From assembly GCA_964465385.1 (NCBI GenBank), contig CAYXIM010000001.1:4052-68051 (forward strand): DNA of 64,000 bases. Direction: 5' to 3'. Below, in pieces: positions 8,255 to 16,947 of this stretch. The position numbers and the translations under genes were made by a program. The first letter of the stretch is position 1. Each line of letters starts with the position of its first letter. The notes under the pieces are model-generated. The model made no database searches. It had not been told where the DNA came from and saw only the letters and a list, made by a program, of their open reading frames with translations. The stretch is from JAAYBY01 sp964465385 (GTDB lineage Bacteria; Bacillota; Clostridia; Saccharofermentanales; UBA5734).

Positions 8255-9013
8255 ATGGTTGAGGAAGACATCCGTTTGTGGAGCCCGCAAGAAAGCGCCG
8301 ATCCAAGCAATCGCACCATTGGGACCTTTCTGTCCCGCCAGCCCTCTTTGACGCTTTACCCGGCTGCTCAGCCACGACGTGCAGGGGCGGTCCTGATCTG
8401 TCCCGGCGGTGGTTACCAGGGGTTGACCCCCCATGAACAAGAGCCGGTTGCCCGCAAGCTCAATGCATTTGGCTTTGATGCTTTTCTACTGCGATACAGG
8501 ACCCACCCTGACTTGCACCCGGCCCCTTATCAGGACGTCAAACGGGCCATTGAGCTGGTTCGCCAGCGTGTCAAGCGTGTTGCGGTCATGGGTTTTTCGG
8601 CTGGCGGCCATGTCGCGGCCAGCGCAGGCACCTTATGGGATCACGAAGACAGCAGGCCGGATGCCCTGATTCTGGCTTATCCGGTCATTAGCTTGGGCAA
8701 GGCAGGCCATGCCGGGTCTCGCCGCCATTTGCTCGGTGACCAGCCTAACGAAGCTCTGATCAGTGATTTGTCCTTGGAAAACCGGGTCACACGCAAGACC
8801 CCGCCAACCTATTTGTGGCACACAGCCGACGATGAGCTGGTTCCTGTGGAGAACAGCCTGCTGCTGGCCACCGCCCTGTCAGCCAAGCAGGTGCCCTACG
8901 CCTGCCGAATCTACCCCAGCGGCCTGCACGGCCTGGGCCTGGCTGAAGACCACCCGCAACTCAGCGGCTGGTTTGAGGAGGCCCTGGCCTTTCTGGGTGA
9001 TTTTGGCTTTTAG
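8255..9013 (+). CDS. Alpha/beta hydrolase, acetyl-esterase type
   Basis: 252 residues. The catalytic triad is readable: S115 in GFSAGGH, D193 in TADDELVP and H225 in GLHGLGL, with the oxyanion loop CPGGGY (49-54). This is the layout of small acetyl-xylan-esterase/BD-FAE-like cytoplasmic esterases that remove acetyl groups from sugars. The start is the ATG at 8255 after AGGAGG (8241-8246); the frame runs back to 8066 without a better site. Divergence from a sugar importer suggests it de-acetylates the imported oligosaccharide, which is inference. Its stop overlaps the glgP stop tail to tail by 4 nt. Confidence 0.88.
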   Translation: MVEEDIRLWSPQESADPSNRTIGTFLSRQPSLTLYPAAQPRRAGAVLICPGGGYQGLTPHEQEPVARKLNAFGFDAFLLRYRTHPDLHPAPYQDVKRAIELVRQRVKRVAVMGFSAGGHVAASAGTLWDHEDSRPDALILAYPVISLGKAGHAGSRRHLLGDQPNEALISDLSLENRVTRKTPPTYLWHTADDELVPVENSLLLATALSAKQVPYACRIYPSGLHGLGLAEDHPQLSGWFEEALAFLGDFGF

Positions 9014-11397
9014 ACAAGGCCCTCCCCACTGCCAGGTATGAGCGACCAGATATCCCGGGCATATTCCTGAACGGTCCGGTCTGAACTGAAGTGGCCACTT
9101 CTGGTGATGTTCAACCAGCTTTTCTGGGACCAGGTCCGCGTGTCCAGATAATCTTTTTGGGCCCGTCGCCGGGTTTGTCGGTATTCTTCAAAGTCCCCCA
9201 GCACGTAATACGGATCCGCCGGCTGCCAGCTGCTTCCATAGAGGAGGCCGTTGTAAAGGTCCTGGAAAAGGCCGCTGCCCTGATCATCCAGGGTGCCGTC
9301 CACCAGGGCATCAACGCAGCGCTTTAAGCCCTTGATATGCTCGTACTGCCATTGCGGGTTGAAGTACTCCAGGGTCGATTTGAAATCTTCAATCCGACAG
9401 CCGAACAGGTAGGTGTTCTCATAGCCCGCCGCCTGGGCAATCTCCACATTGGCCCCGTCACAGGTGCCCAGAGTCAAGGCGCCATTCATCATGAACTTCA
9501 TGTTGCCCGTTCCCGACGCCTCCATGCCAACGGTTGAGATTTGCTCAGACAGGTCTGCGGCCGGGAACAGTTTTTCGGCTTTTGACACCGAATAGTTGGG
9601 CAAAAAGACCACCTTGATCCAGCGGTTGACCTGGGGATCCTGATCAATCAAGCGGGCGATCTCGTTGATCAGCTTGATGATGGCTTTGGCCTTAAAATAG
9701 CCCGGGGCTGCCTTGGCACCGAACAAGTACGTGGTGGGCACAATCGCTTGCTGGGGATGGTCTCGGATGGTGAAGTAATCATCCAGGATCAACAGGGCAT
9801 TCATCAGTTGGCGCTTGTATTCGTGGAGCCGCTTGATCTGAATGTCAAACAGAGAAGATGGGTCAACCCGCAAACCCTCCGTTTGCTGGATGTAGTCCGA
9901 CAGCCGGCGTTTATTGGCCTGCTTGATGGCCCGCAAACGTTCCAGGACAGCGGTGTCTTTGGCAAAGGGCTGCAGGTCAGACAAACGGCTCAAGTCGGTC
10001 AGCCAGCCCGCATCGCCAGACAGCTCTGTCAGCAGCGCGGACAGCTTGGGGTTGCTGTTGTGCAGCCAGCGCCGGGGGGTGACGCCATTGGTTTTGTTGT
10101 TGAACCGTTCAGGCCAGATGTCATAAAAGGGCCGCAAGGTTTTGTATTTTAGAATATCGGTGTGCATGGCGGCCACCCCGTTGGTGGATCGGCTGCCATA
10201 AATAGCCAGGAAGGCCATCCTGATTTTACCGTCTCCCAGCGGTGCCATGAGGCGGATCTGTTCTTCGTGGTAACCCTTTTTCTGGCGCTCAGAACGGAAA
10301 CGGGCATCGATTTCTTCGATCAGCTGGTAGATGCGGGGGAAGAGGTATTGGAAAATCCGGATGTCCCATTGCTCCAGGGCTTCAGCCATGATGGTGTGGT
10401 TGGTGTAGGCAAAAACGGACCGGGTCACCGACCAGGCTTCTTCCCAGCCCATCTGGTGCTCATCGATCAACAGGCGCATGAGTTCAGGGATGGCAACTAC
10501 CGGGTGTGTGTCATTGAGCTGAATGCGGTGAAAGTCGGCCAGCTGGCTCAGGTCTGACCCCTGGTGAGCCAGGAAGCGCGACAAAATAGTCTGCAAGGAG
10601 GCGCTGACAAAGAAATATTGCTGTCTGGCCCGCAGCACCTTGCCGTCATAGGACGAATCGTTGGGGTAAAGCACCCGGCAAATGTCTTCAACCCGGTTAC
10701 GCTGGACGACGGCGTCGTCAAAACGCTGGGCGTTGAAGAGGTTGAAGTCAAATTCTTCAGCCGGCTCAGCTTTCCACAGCCTCAAGGTGTTGATCCGCTC
10801 GGTTCCATAGCCGGTGACCGGCAGGTCATAAGGGACAGCAATGACATCCAGGTCCTGGAAGTGCACCCGGACTTTTTCTTGGTTCCTGCGGATCAAAAAG
10901 GGATAGGGCTCTTCCATCCAGGCATCAGGGTATTCATGTTGGAAGCCTGCTTCAATGGTTTGTTTGAACAGGCCGTAACGGTAGAGCAGGCCATAGCCAT
11001 GTAGCGGCAGCCCCTGCGTGGCGGCTGAGTCCAAGAAACAGGCTGCCAGGCGGCCCAGACCGCCGTTGCCAAGGCCCGGGTCGGCTTCTGCCTCCTCCAG
11101 GTCGGCCAGGTTCTGGCCCATGTCTTCAAGGGCCTGCGAGGCCACCTCATAAAGGCCCAGGTTGATCAGGTTGCTGGTCAAGGAGCGCCCGATCAAAAAT
11201 TCAGCAGAAAAATAATGGGCCTGACGGCTGGCCTGATCCTGCCTTCGGGTTTTGTCCCAGCCTTGCGTCAACAACTCCATGACCACGCGCGACAAGGCGC
11301 GCCAGTAATCGGTCACAGACGCCTCTTCAGGCAGCAAAGCGGTTTCAGCCTGTATCAGGCAAGTCATTTTATCTTTAAGACCTTGTTTATCGATCAT
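9010..11397 (-). CDS. glgP: Glycogen/maltodextrin phosphorylase
   Basis: 795 residues, full length for the family. It releases glucose-1-phosphate from alpha-1,4-glucans using pyridoxal phosphate. Motifs are GNGGLGRLAACFLDSAAT near residue 100 and the pyridoxal-phosphate region EASGTGNMKFMMNGALTLGT, with the Lys, near residue 635. The ATG at 11397 is preceded by AAAGAGGTGATAGACC. It is monocistronic, with its own promoter, and converges on the esterase gene. It fits storage-polysaccharide use. Confidence 0.97.
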   Translation of the reverse strand: MIDKQGLKDKMTCLIQAETALLPEEASVTDYWRALSRVVMELLTQGWDKTRRQDQASRQAHYFSAEFLIGRSLTSNLINLGLYEVASQALEDMGQNLADLEEAEADPGLGNGGLGRLAACFLDSAATQGLPLHGYGLLYRYGLFKQTIEAGFQHEYPDAWMEEPYPFLIRRNQEKVRVHFQDLDVIAVPYDLPVTGYGTERINTLRLWKAEPAEEFDFNLFNAQRFDDAVVQRNRVEDICRVLYPNDSSYDGKVLRARQQYFFVSASLQTILSRFLAHQGSDLSQLADFHRIQLNDTHPVVAIPELMRLLIDEHQMGWEEAWSVTRSVFAYTNHTIMAEALEQWDIRIFQYLFPRIYQLIEEIDARFRSERQKKGYHEEQIRLMAPLGDGKIRMAFLAIYGSRSTNGVAAMHTDILKYKTLRPFYDIWPERFNNKTNGVTPRRWLHNSNPKLSALLTELSGDAGWLTDLSRLSDLQPFAKDTAVLERLRAIKQANKRRLSDYIQQTEGLRVDPSSLFDIQIKRLHEYKRQLMNALLILDDYFTIRDHPQQAIVPTTYLFGAKAAPGYFKAKAIIKLINEIARLIDQDPQVNRWIKVVFLPNYSVSKAEKLFPAADLSEQISTVGMEASGTGNMKFMMNGALTLGTCDGANVEIAQAAGYENTYLFGCRIEDFKSTLEYFNPQWQYEHIKGLKRCVDALVDGTLDDQGSGLFQDLYNGLLYGSSWQPADPYYVLGDFEEYRQTRRRAQKDYLDTRTWSQKSWLNITRSGHFSSDRTVQEYARDIWSLIPGSGEGLV

Positions 11398-11430
11398 GGT
11401 CTATCACCTCTTTGTCTTAATTGAGGCCTT

Positions 11431-11459
11431 AGTATACTGGCTCGTGCTGGTGAGGTCAA
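11431..11459 (-). promoter_or_regulatory. Sigma-A promoter of glgP
   Basis: TTGACC (11459-11454), 17 nt, TATACT (11436-11431) on the minus strand, about 34 nt before the start codon. Confidence 0.75.
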
Positions 11460-11486
11460 ACGCAGACAACCCCGCTTGCCCTGTAA

Positions 11487-11515
11487 TTGCCAGCTACCGG
11501 TGGCCACGGTACAAT
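11487..11515 (+). promoter_or_regulatory. Sigma-A promoter of the prepilin-peptidase-like gene
   Basis: TTGCCA (11487-11492), 17 nt, TACAAT (11510-11515), back to back with the glgP promoter. Confidence 0.7.
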
Positions 11516-11543
11516 AGAAACATCTAACACAGGAGGCACCCTT

Positions 11544-12284
11544 ATGCCACAGCTTTTGATCCTTCCTCTGCTGGGCCTGCTGGCCGGATTGATTCTGGCC
11601 TGGCTTTACAGGCGTATGCCCCTGACCTGGCTGGCAGACTATGATGAAACCGACTTGACCCAGGCCAGGGAGGCCCGAGACGGCTTTCGGTTTTTCCCTG
11701 GCATCCTCTTGCTGGTGCTGGCCGACGGCTTTTTGTTTTTCCTGGGTGCGCTGCTGATCGAGTCAGCCCTGTCCCTGGCCGTCACCTTGTACCTGGCCCA
11801 GCCCCTGCTCTTGATCGCCGTTGCCGACTGGCGCACCCGCATCATTCCCGACCAATGCCTGATCGCACTCGTGCCAGGCGCCCTGGTGCTTGTGCTGGAT
11901 GACCACCTGGCTGCCCGGGCATCTGTGTGGGCCACAACCGGTCTGCGTCTGCTGGCTGCCGTCTTGGCCGCCCTGCTCTTATGGGGCATCAGCTGGCTGG
12001 CTGCCAAGTGGCAGAAAAGAGAAGCCATGGGCATGGGCGATCTTAAACTGCTGGCCGCCTGTGCTTTTTTGGTCGGCCTCAGACAGCTGCCTCTTTTGTT
12101 TATCTTGTCTTTCCTGCTGGCTGCTTTTGTCGCCCTGCCCCTGCTGGTTCGACGCTTTTTGAACCCGGAAGCCGATTCCCAACTGGCCTTTGGTCCCTAC
12201 ATCGTTTTGGCCACCCTCTTGCTGCTGCTGGCCGGCCCGCACATGGGACAGCTGTGGCAATCTTACCTGGGTTTGTTCCTTTAA
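11544..12284 (+). CDS. Prepilin peptidase-like protein (peptidase A24)
   Basis: 246 residues, several membrane segments. The two catalytic aspartates of the A24 family are present: D95 in ADWRTRIIPD and D166 in the GMGDLKLL (GxGD) motif. Bacterial members cleave leader peptides of type IV pilins and competence pseudopilins; short forms such as this one lack the N-terminal methyltransferase domain and its Cys pairs. The ATG at 11544 follows AGGAGG. No pilin genes lie in the window, so the substrate is unknown. Confidence 0.85.
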   Translation: MPQLLILPLLGLLAGLILAWLYRRMPLTWLADYDETDLTQAREARDGFRFFPGILLLVLADGFLFFLGALLIESALSLAVTLYLAQPLLLIAVADWRTRIIPDQCLIALVPGALVLVLDDHLAARASVWATTGLRLLAAVLAALLLWGISWLAAKWQKREAMGMGDLKLLAACAFLVGLRQLPLLFILSFLLAAFVALPLLVRRFLNPEADSQLAFGPYIVLATLLLLLAGPHMGQLWQSYLGLFL

Positions 12285-12289
12285 GCACC

Positions 12290-13303
12290 ATGAAACGTTC
12301 AAGCCAGGCAAAACCCGTCATCCGGCGTCCGCAAGGCCTGCCCCGGAAAAAGCCAGACCAACCCAAAGCCGTGGCCGCCATGGCTGGAAACCTCCTTTTG
12401 GTTCACACCCTTGCTAACCTGGCTGCCCTCTGGCTGATCCGCTCCCGCCCCGATCTGTTGCCCTTTCTGACCGAACGGACCGCACAGGCCTGGGTCTGGC
12501 GCACCTTGATCATGCAGGGGGCATTTATCTTGTTGCCTTCTCTGATTGTTTTGCTGACCGGCTCCTTGTCGGGTCAGGCGGTCACCGGCAGCCGGGCAGC
12601 ACCCGGTAGCCTTTTTTTGTCACTGGCCATCGGCATCCCGGCTGCGGTTGTCTTCCAAGGGGTCAACAACCTCCTGCTCTTCCTGCTGGCCCGCAGCGGC
12701 CTGCCCCTGCCTGCAGCCTCTGAAAGCGACTGGTTCCATAACCTGCAGCTCTTTTCCCTGCCACCTTTCACCGTGCTGCTGGTTGTTCTGGTGGCCGCGC
12801 TGATCCCGGCTGTTGTGGAAGAGCTGGCCTTTCGCGGCATTGTCTTCTCCGCCCTGCGCGCGACCGGCGCCAGGCGATCGGCTTATATCTGGCAGGCGTT
12901 GGCCTTCGCCCTCTTTCACGCAGATCCCCTCTTCATCCTGCCCCCTTTCCTGTCCGGCCTGCTGCTGGCCTTTGTTCGCGACCGCTGTGGCCGCCTGTGG
13001 CCGGCCGTCCTGACCCATTTTTCTTTAAACATGACCCTGATCGCCCTGGCCCCCCTCCTGCCCCGCCTGACCCAGAGCATGATGTTGGAAGCCCAGGTCC
13101 GAACCCCTTCTTTGCTGTACGCCTCCCTGGTCGCAGCCTGTATCGCAGCTGTTGCCCTGATCCCCCTGCTGGTCTGGGCCAGCCAGCTCAAACGGCCAGG
13201 CCGCACGGAACCAGCAAGAGGGCTCTTTTTTCCAGGATCATGGACCTTTGCGTTGGCAATCGCGCTGCAGATTGTTACAATATGGCTGACCAGCCGCCCC
13301 TGA
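12290..13303 (+). CDS. CPBP family intramembrane metalloprotease
   Basis: About 337 residues from the ATG at 12290. A GTG at 12254 would add 12 residues and overlap the upstream gene; neither has a strong ribosome-binding site. Diagnostic Abi/CPBP motifs are EELAFRG (E177, E178, R182), FHAD in the next helix and HFSLN in the last. These are the metal-binding residues of Rce1-type proteases. The N-terminus is basic and proline-rich before the first membrane segment. It is in a short operon with the A24 peptidase. Roles in the family range from bacteriocin immunity to pheromone processing; none is assigned. Confidence 0.85.
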   Translation: MKRSSQAKPVIRRPQGLPRKKPDQPKAVAAMAGNLLLVHTLANLAALWLIRSRPDLLPFLTERTAQAWVWRTLIMQGAFILLPSLIVLLTGSLSGQAVTGSRAAPGSLFLSLAIGIPAAVVFQGVNNLLLFLLARSGLPLPAASESDWFHNLQLFSLPPFTVLLVVLVAALIPAVVEELAFRGIVFSALRATGARRSAYIWQALAFALFHADPLFILPPFLSGLLLAFVRDRCGRLWPAVLTHFSLNMTLIALAPLLPRLTQSMMLEAQVRTPSLLYASLVAACIAAVALIPLLVWASQLKRPGRTEPARGLFFPGSWTFALAIALQIVTIWLTSRP

Positions 13304-13321
13304 GGCATTGAGGAGCTGACC

Positions 13322-14536
13322 ATGGCCGAGCACGACCCCTTGCAACACAACAAAGCCGTTATCCTGGCCATCATCAAATATTTTTTAATCCTGCTGGTGG
13401 CAGGCCTGTGTGTTTACTTTGGTTTTCGCCTCTTCATCATCCTCATGCCGTTTGTCATTGGCACGGTCCTGGCCCGCCTGTCAACCCAGACCGTTTCCGG
13501 CATCCGCAAAGGCTTTGTGCGCCTGGGCCGAAAGCTGAGGCAGCTGCGTGGCAAGGATGACACAGGTTCAGGGCAGGGGCTGGCCCGCTCCAAGTTGGAA
13601 AAACAGGCGGCCCTGGTGGTCTACATCCTGATCTTGCTTTTGTTCCTGGGCCTGGTGGTGGGCAGCGTCCTCCTGATCATCAGCCAGTTGCGTGCGCTGG
13701 CCGCAAACCTACCCAAGTTCGTCAACACCAGCGATTTCCTCAACCAGCTTGTCGACCAGCTTGACCACTGGTCCAATCGCCTGGGCGGCTTGATTCCCCC
13801 GCAATACCTGCTGGCTCTGGAAAGCGAACTGGTCAACATCCAGCAACGGTTTTTACAAAGCGTCTCGTCTCTGGTTGGGTCCACTTTAAATGCCCTGGCG
13901 GGCTTTGCCGCCCACCTGCCCATCTTGTTTTTTATGTTTGTTGTGGTGATCATGTCCGGCTTTTACTTTATTTCGGACACCAAAGCCATCTACAGCTTTT
14001 TATACCGAAACATCCCCAGCCGCACCTTTCGTGACAAGACCTTGCGCCTGGTCAATTCGTTGTTCCACAAGCTCTTTCGCGTGATTGGCGGTTATTTGCT
14101 GCTGCTGGTGCTGACCTACATCATGGCCCTGATTGGTCTGTTGCTGATCCGCATGCCCTATGCCGCAGTCATTGCCAGCGTCGTGGCACTGGTGGACCTG
14201 CTGCCCATTCTGGGCATCTCAACCACCATGATCCCCATCGCCCTCTACCAGTTTATTCAGGGCAACATCTGGGGTGGCATCGGTGCCCTGCTTATCCTGG
14301 TCACCATCACCATGATTCGACGCTTCATCGAGCCCCCCATTCTGGGCAACGCCATGCAGCTTCACCCGCTGGCCACCCTCTTTTCCATGATTTTGGGCAT
14401 CAGGCTCTACGGGTTGGGCGGTCTTTTGCTGGGTCCTATTGTGCTTGTGGTCGCTTTGGAAGTCATTCGCCTGTTTGAAATTGACCAGCGTTTCAGGGTC
14501 TGGTTTGGCAACCTGCTCAACCGCTTGAGCCCGTAG
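13322..14536 (+). CDS. AI-2E family transporter
   Basis: 404 residues, about eight membrane segments in the PF01594 layout: two N-terminal helices, a hydrophilic stretch, two more helices, a long extracellular loop (about 130-190), then a C-terminal bundle with the conserved VALVDLLPILG and PPILGNAMQLHPL-like segments. The family includes AI-2 exporters and Na+/H+ antiporter-like proteins, so the substrate is open. The ATG at 13322 follows GAGGAGCTGACC. Its last 20 nt overlap the 3' end of the opposite U32 gene. Confidence 0.88.
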   Translation: MAEHDPLQHNKAVILAIIKYFLILLVAGLCVYFGFRLFIILMPFVIGTVLARLSTQTVSGIRKGFVRLGRKLRQLRGKDDTGSGQGLARSKLEKQAALVVYILILLLFLGLVVGSVLLIISQLRALAANLPKFVNTSDFLNQLVDQLDHWSNRLGGLIPPQYLLALESELVNIQQRFLQSVSSLVGSTLNALAGFAAHLPILFFMFVVVIMSGFYFISDTKAIYSFLYRNIPSRTFRDKTLRLVNSLFHKLFRVIGGYLLLLVLTYIMALIGLLLIRMPYAAVIASVVALVDLLPILGISTTMIPIALYQFIQGNIWGGIGALLILVTITMIRRFIEPPILGNAMQLHPLATLFSMILGIRLYGLGGLLLGPIVLVVALEVIRLFEIDQRFRVWFGNLLNRLSP

Positions 14537-15782
14537 GCTGGGTGTCCAGCCGACGAATAAAAGCATCGGCTTGGACAGGCGCTTCTGTTTTAAGGAAAAA
14601 ATACATGTTGGGATGGGGGGCGCAAGCCAAGGGCTGGCCCTCTAAATCAAAAAGCGTGGCTGACACAATGGCCTGGCTGCTGCCGTCAGGCTGCATGATT
14701 TCAAGGTCTTGCCCCGTGCTAAGCCGGTTTCGTTGTTCGACCAGGGCCAGGTGGCGGCCGGGCAACCAGGCTTTGACCACGCCGACGACGGTCGCAGACC
14801 GTTCTTCACGTTTGTGCCGGGACAGGTTGGCCTGCTGCCCAGGTGTTTGAAAGGCAAAGCCGGTGCCAAAGGGCCGATGGTTCGTTTTTTCTAAATCCCG
14901 GCGCCAGCCGGGGTCCACAGCCCAGCCGGCTGGATCGGCCAGATAGGTGTCCAGGGCCTTGCGGTAGGTTCCCACAACAGTGGCAACATAATAGGCGCTT
15001 TTCATGCGCCCTTCAATTTTAAAACTGGACAGACCGGCCTGGACCAGCTCCGGCAGGTGATCGATCAGGCACAGGTCTCGGCTGCTCAGCAGGTAGGAGC
15101 CCCGCGCATCCGCCTCCAGGCTCAGGCGGTGCCCGGGGTTCTGGCTTTCAACCAGTTCATAGGCCCACCGGCAAGGCTGGGCGCACTGGCCCCGGTTGGC
15201 ATCCCGGCCGGTCAGGTCAGCAGACAAGAGACAGCGCCCCGAATAGGCCACGCACATGGCCCCATGGACGAAGCCCTCCAGCTCCAGCTGTGGCGGGGTG
15301 TGTTGTCGGATGTGGGCTATTTCTCCCAGGGTCAGCTCCCGGGCCAGGACGATGCGTTTGGCACCCTGCCGGTGCCAGAAGCTGCAGGCTGCTTCATTGG
15401 TGATGCTGGCCTGGGTGCTGATGTGGATGGCCTGGTCAGGTTGACGCGCCCGGATCAGCGAGAAGATACCCGCATCGGAAACAATCACGGCATCCGGTCC
15501 GGTCGCCAGCAGGTTGTCAAGCTGCCGGTTCAGGTCAGACAGGTCGCCTGGATGGGCCAGGATGTTCAAGGTCAGGTAGGCCCGGCGCTTGTGCCGGTGC
15601 ACCAGGGCGATGGCGTCTGCCAGGTCCGCCTGCGAAAAGGTGGCGCTGGAGGCGCGCAGACCAAACTGGCTGGCTGACAGGTAGACAGCATCAGCCCCAT
15701 AACGAAGGGCCATTTCCAGTTTTTCCCGGTTGCCGGCCGGAGCCAGCAGTTCCAGTTGCAAAAGCCGGGCGGCTTCAGCCAT
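14517..15782 (-). CDS. U32 family protein, likely tRNA uridine hydroxylation (TrhP type)
   Basis: 421 residues from the ATG at 15782. The frame runs to 15929 inside mltG, but homology starts at LELLAPAGNREKLEMAL. The U32 signature EGFVHGAMCVAYSGRC lies at 169-184, followed by NRGQCAQPCRW; these Cys residues bind an iron-sulfur cluster in relatives. B. subtilis YrrN/YrrO and E. coli TrhP make 5-hydroxyuridine at tRNA position 34. The mltG-U32 neighbourhood matches the B. subtilis yrrL-yrrN-yrrO region. Older annotations say peptidase or collagenase. It overlaps the mltG end by 8 nt. Confidence 0.88.
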   Translation of the reverse strand: MAEAARLLQLELLAPAGNREKLEMALRYGADAVYLSASQFGLRASSATFSQADLADAIALVHRHKRRAYLTLNILAHPGDLSDLNRQLDNLLATGPDAVIVSDAGIFSLIRARQPDQAIHISTQASITNEAACSFWHRQGAKRIVLARELTLGEIAHIRQHTPPQLELEGFVHGAMCVAYSGRCLLSADLTGRDANRGQCAQPCRWAYELVESQNPGHRLSLEADARGSYLLSSRDLCLIDHLPELVQAGLSSFKIEGRMKSAYYVATVVGTYRKALDTYLADPAGWAVDPGWRRDLEKTNHRPFGTGFAFQTPGQQANLSRHKREERSATVVGVVKAWLPGRHLALVEQRNRLSTGQDLEIMQPDGSSQAIVSATLFDLEGQPLACAPHPNMYFFLKTEAPVQADAFIRRLDTQPTGSSG

Positions 15783-16920
15783 GGCTCTCGCCTTCCTGGG
15801 CGTCAAGCAGGGCCTGGTAATAGGCGATGTTTTTTTCCTGTTGGGCATAATCGATGGCAAAGGCGTTGGTTCCGTCGCCCTTGGCGCTGAAGAAATAGTA
15901 GCCGTGGCTTTCGGGCCAGAGGGCTGCACGGATGGCGTCTTCGCCTGGCGAGCAGATGGGGCCCGGTGGCAATCCCCCGTTCAGATAAGTGTTGTAGGGG
16001 TTGTCAAATTCATCAATGTCTTCGTTGAGCAGCCACAACTTGGCCTCCTGGCCCGTTGCCTTGCGCAGGTAATTGACGGTCGCACAAGAGCTCAGGGTCA
16101 TGTCTATCTTCAGCCGGTTGTAAAACACCCCTGAGACCGTCCGCATTTCTTCAATCATCTGGCACTCCATCTGGATGATGGACGCCAAAATGATGACGTC
16201 ATCCATGGATCGGTCGATGTAGCGGGCCCGTTCCAGGTATTCCTCAATCAGCTTGTGCTCCGTGTTGTTGAGAAAGGTGCGGATGATGGTCTCTTCATCA
16301 GTGTTGATATCAAATTCATAGGTGTCTGGAAACAAGTAGCCCTGCAAGAGCCAATCACGGCCCGGTCGTTGCTCAATCTCGGTGACGAAGTCATAGTCCA
16401 GGAAGATCTGGGGGTTGCGAACCAGGCTGTCCAAGACGTTTTCATCAAAACGGACACCGGCTTCTTCCAGCCGTTGCTTGACCTCACCGTAGGTCAGCCC
16501 TTCCGGAAAGGTGACATGGACGGCCTGGGGCTTTTGACAGAGCAAAAACATCATCTCATCATAGCCCAGATCCGGGACCAAGTAATGGGTTCCCGCCATG
16601 TAAGCCCCGTCAAAGCCATTGAACTTGGACAGGATGGTAAACATGAAGGTGTTTTCAACCAGGCCGTTGTTCTCCAGAATTTCAGCAATTTGCTTGGTGT
16701 CCGAGGCACGCGGGATGATAATCTCAACCACATCTTTGGTTTCTGGACCGATCTCCTGCCCGCCTTCCCCAGGATCAAACCGTTTTTGCAGCCGCTCCAT
16801 GCGGATGCTCTGCGAAATAATGTAGTTGTAACCGAAATAAAAACCGGCTGTTGCCACACCGATCAACACAAAGATAATCAGGACGGCCAGAAGGGTCCGG
16901 CCAATTTTTTTCGAAAACAT
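15775..16920 (-). CDS. mltG: Endolytic murein transglycosylase MltG
   Basis: 381 residues. One N-terminal membrane helix (residues 9-32) with a short basic cytoplasmic tail; the rest is outside. The YceG domain contains LQGYLFPDTYEF (192-203) and the catalytic segment LASIIQMEC with the invariant Glu252. It cuts nascent glycan strands and sets their length. A GTG at 16923 directly precedes the ATG; AAGGGGG lies upstream. It lies between typA and the U32 gene in the same direction. Confidence 0.94.
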   Translation of the reverse strand: MFSKKIGRTLLAVLIIFVLIGVATAGFYFGYNYIISQSIRMERLQKRFDPGEGGQEIGPETKDVVEIIIPRASDTKQIAEILENNGLVENTFMFTILSKFNGFDGAYMAGTHYLVPDLGYDEMMFLLCQKPQAVHVTFPEGLTYGEVKQRLEEAGVRFDENVLDSLVRNPQIFLDYDFVTEIEQRPGRDWLLQGYLFPDTYEFDINTDEETIIRTFLNNTEHKLIEEYLERARYIDRSMDDVIILASIIQMECQMIEEMRTVSGVFYNRLKIDMTLSSCATVNYLRKATGQEAKLWLLNEDIDEFDNPYNTYLNGGLPPGPICSPGEDAIRAALWPESHGYYFFSAKGDGTNAFAIDYAQQEKNIAYYQALLDAQEGESHG

Positions 16921-16947
16921 CACAAGCCCCCTTGTGGATGCGCTGGT

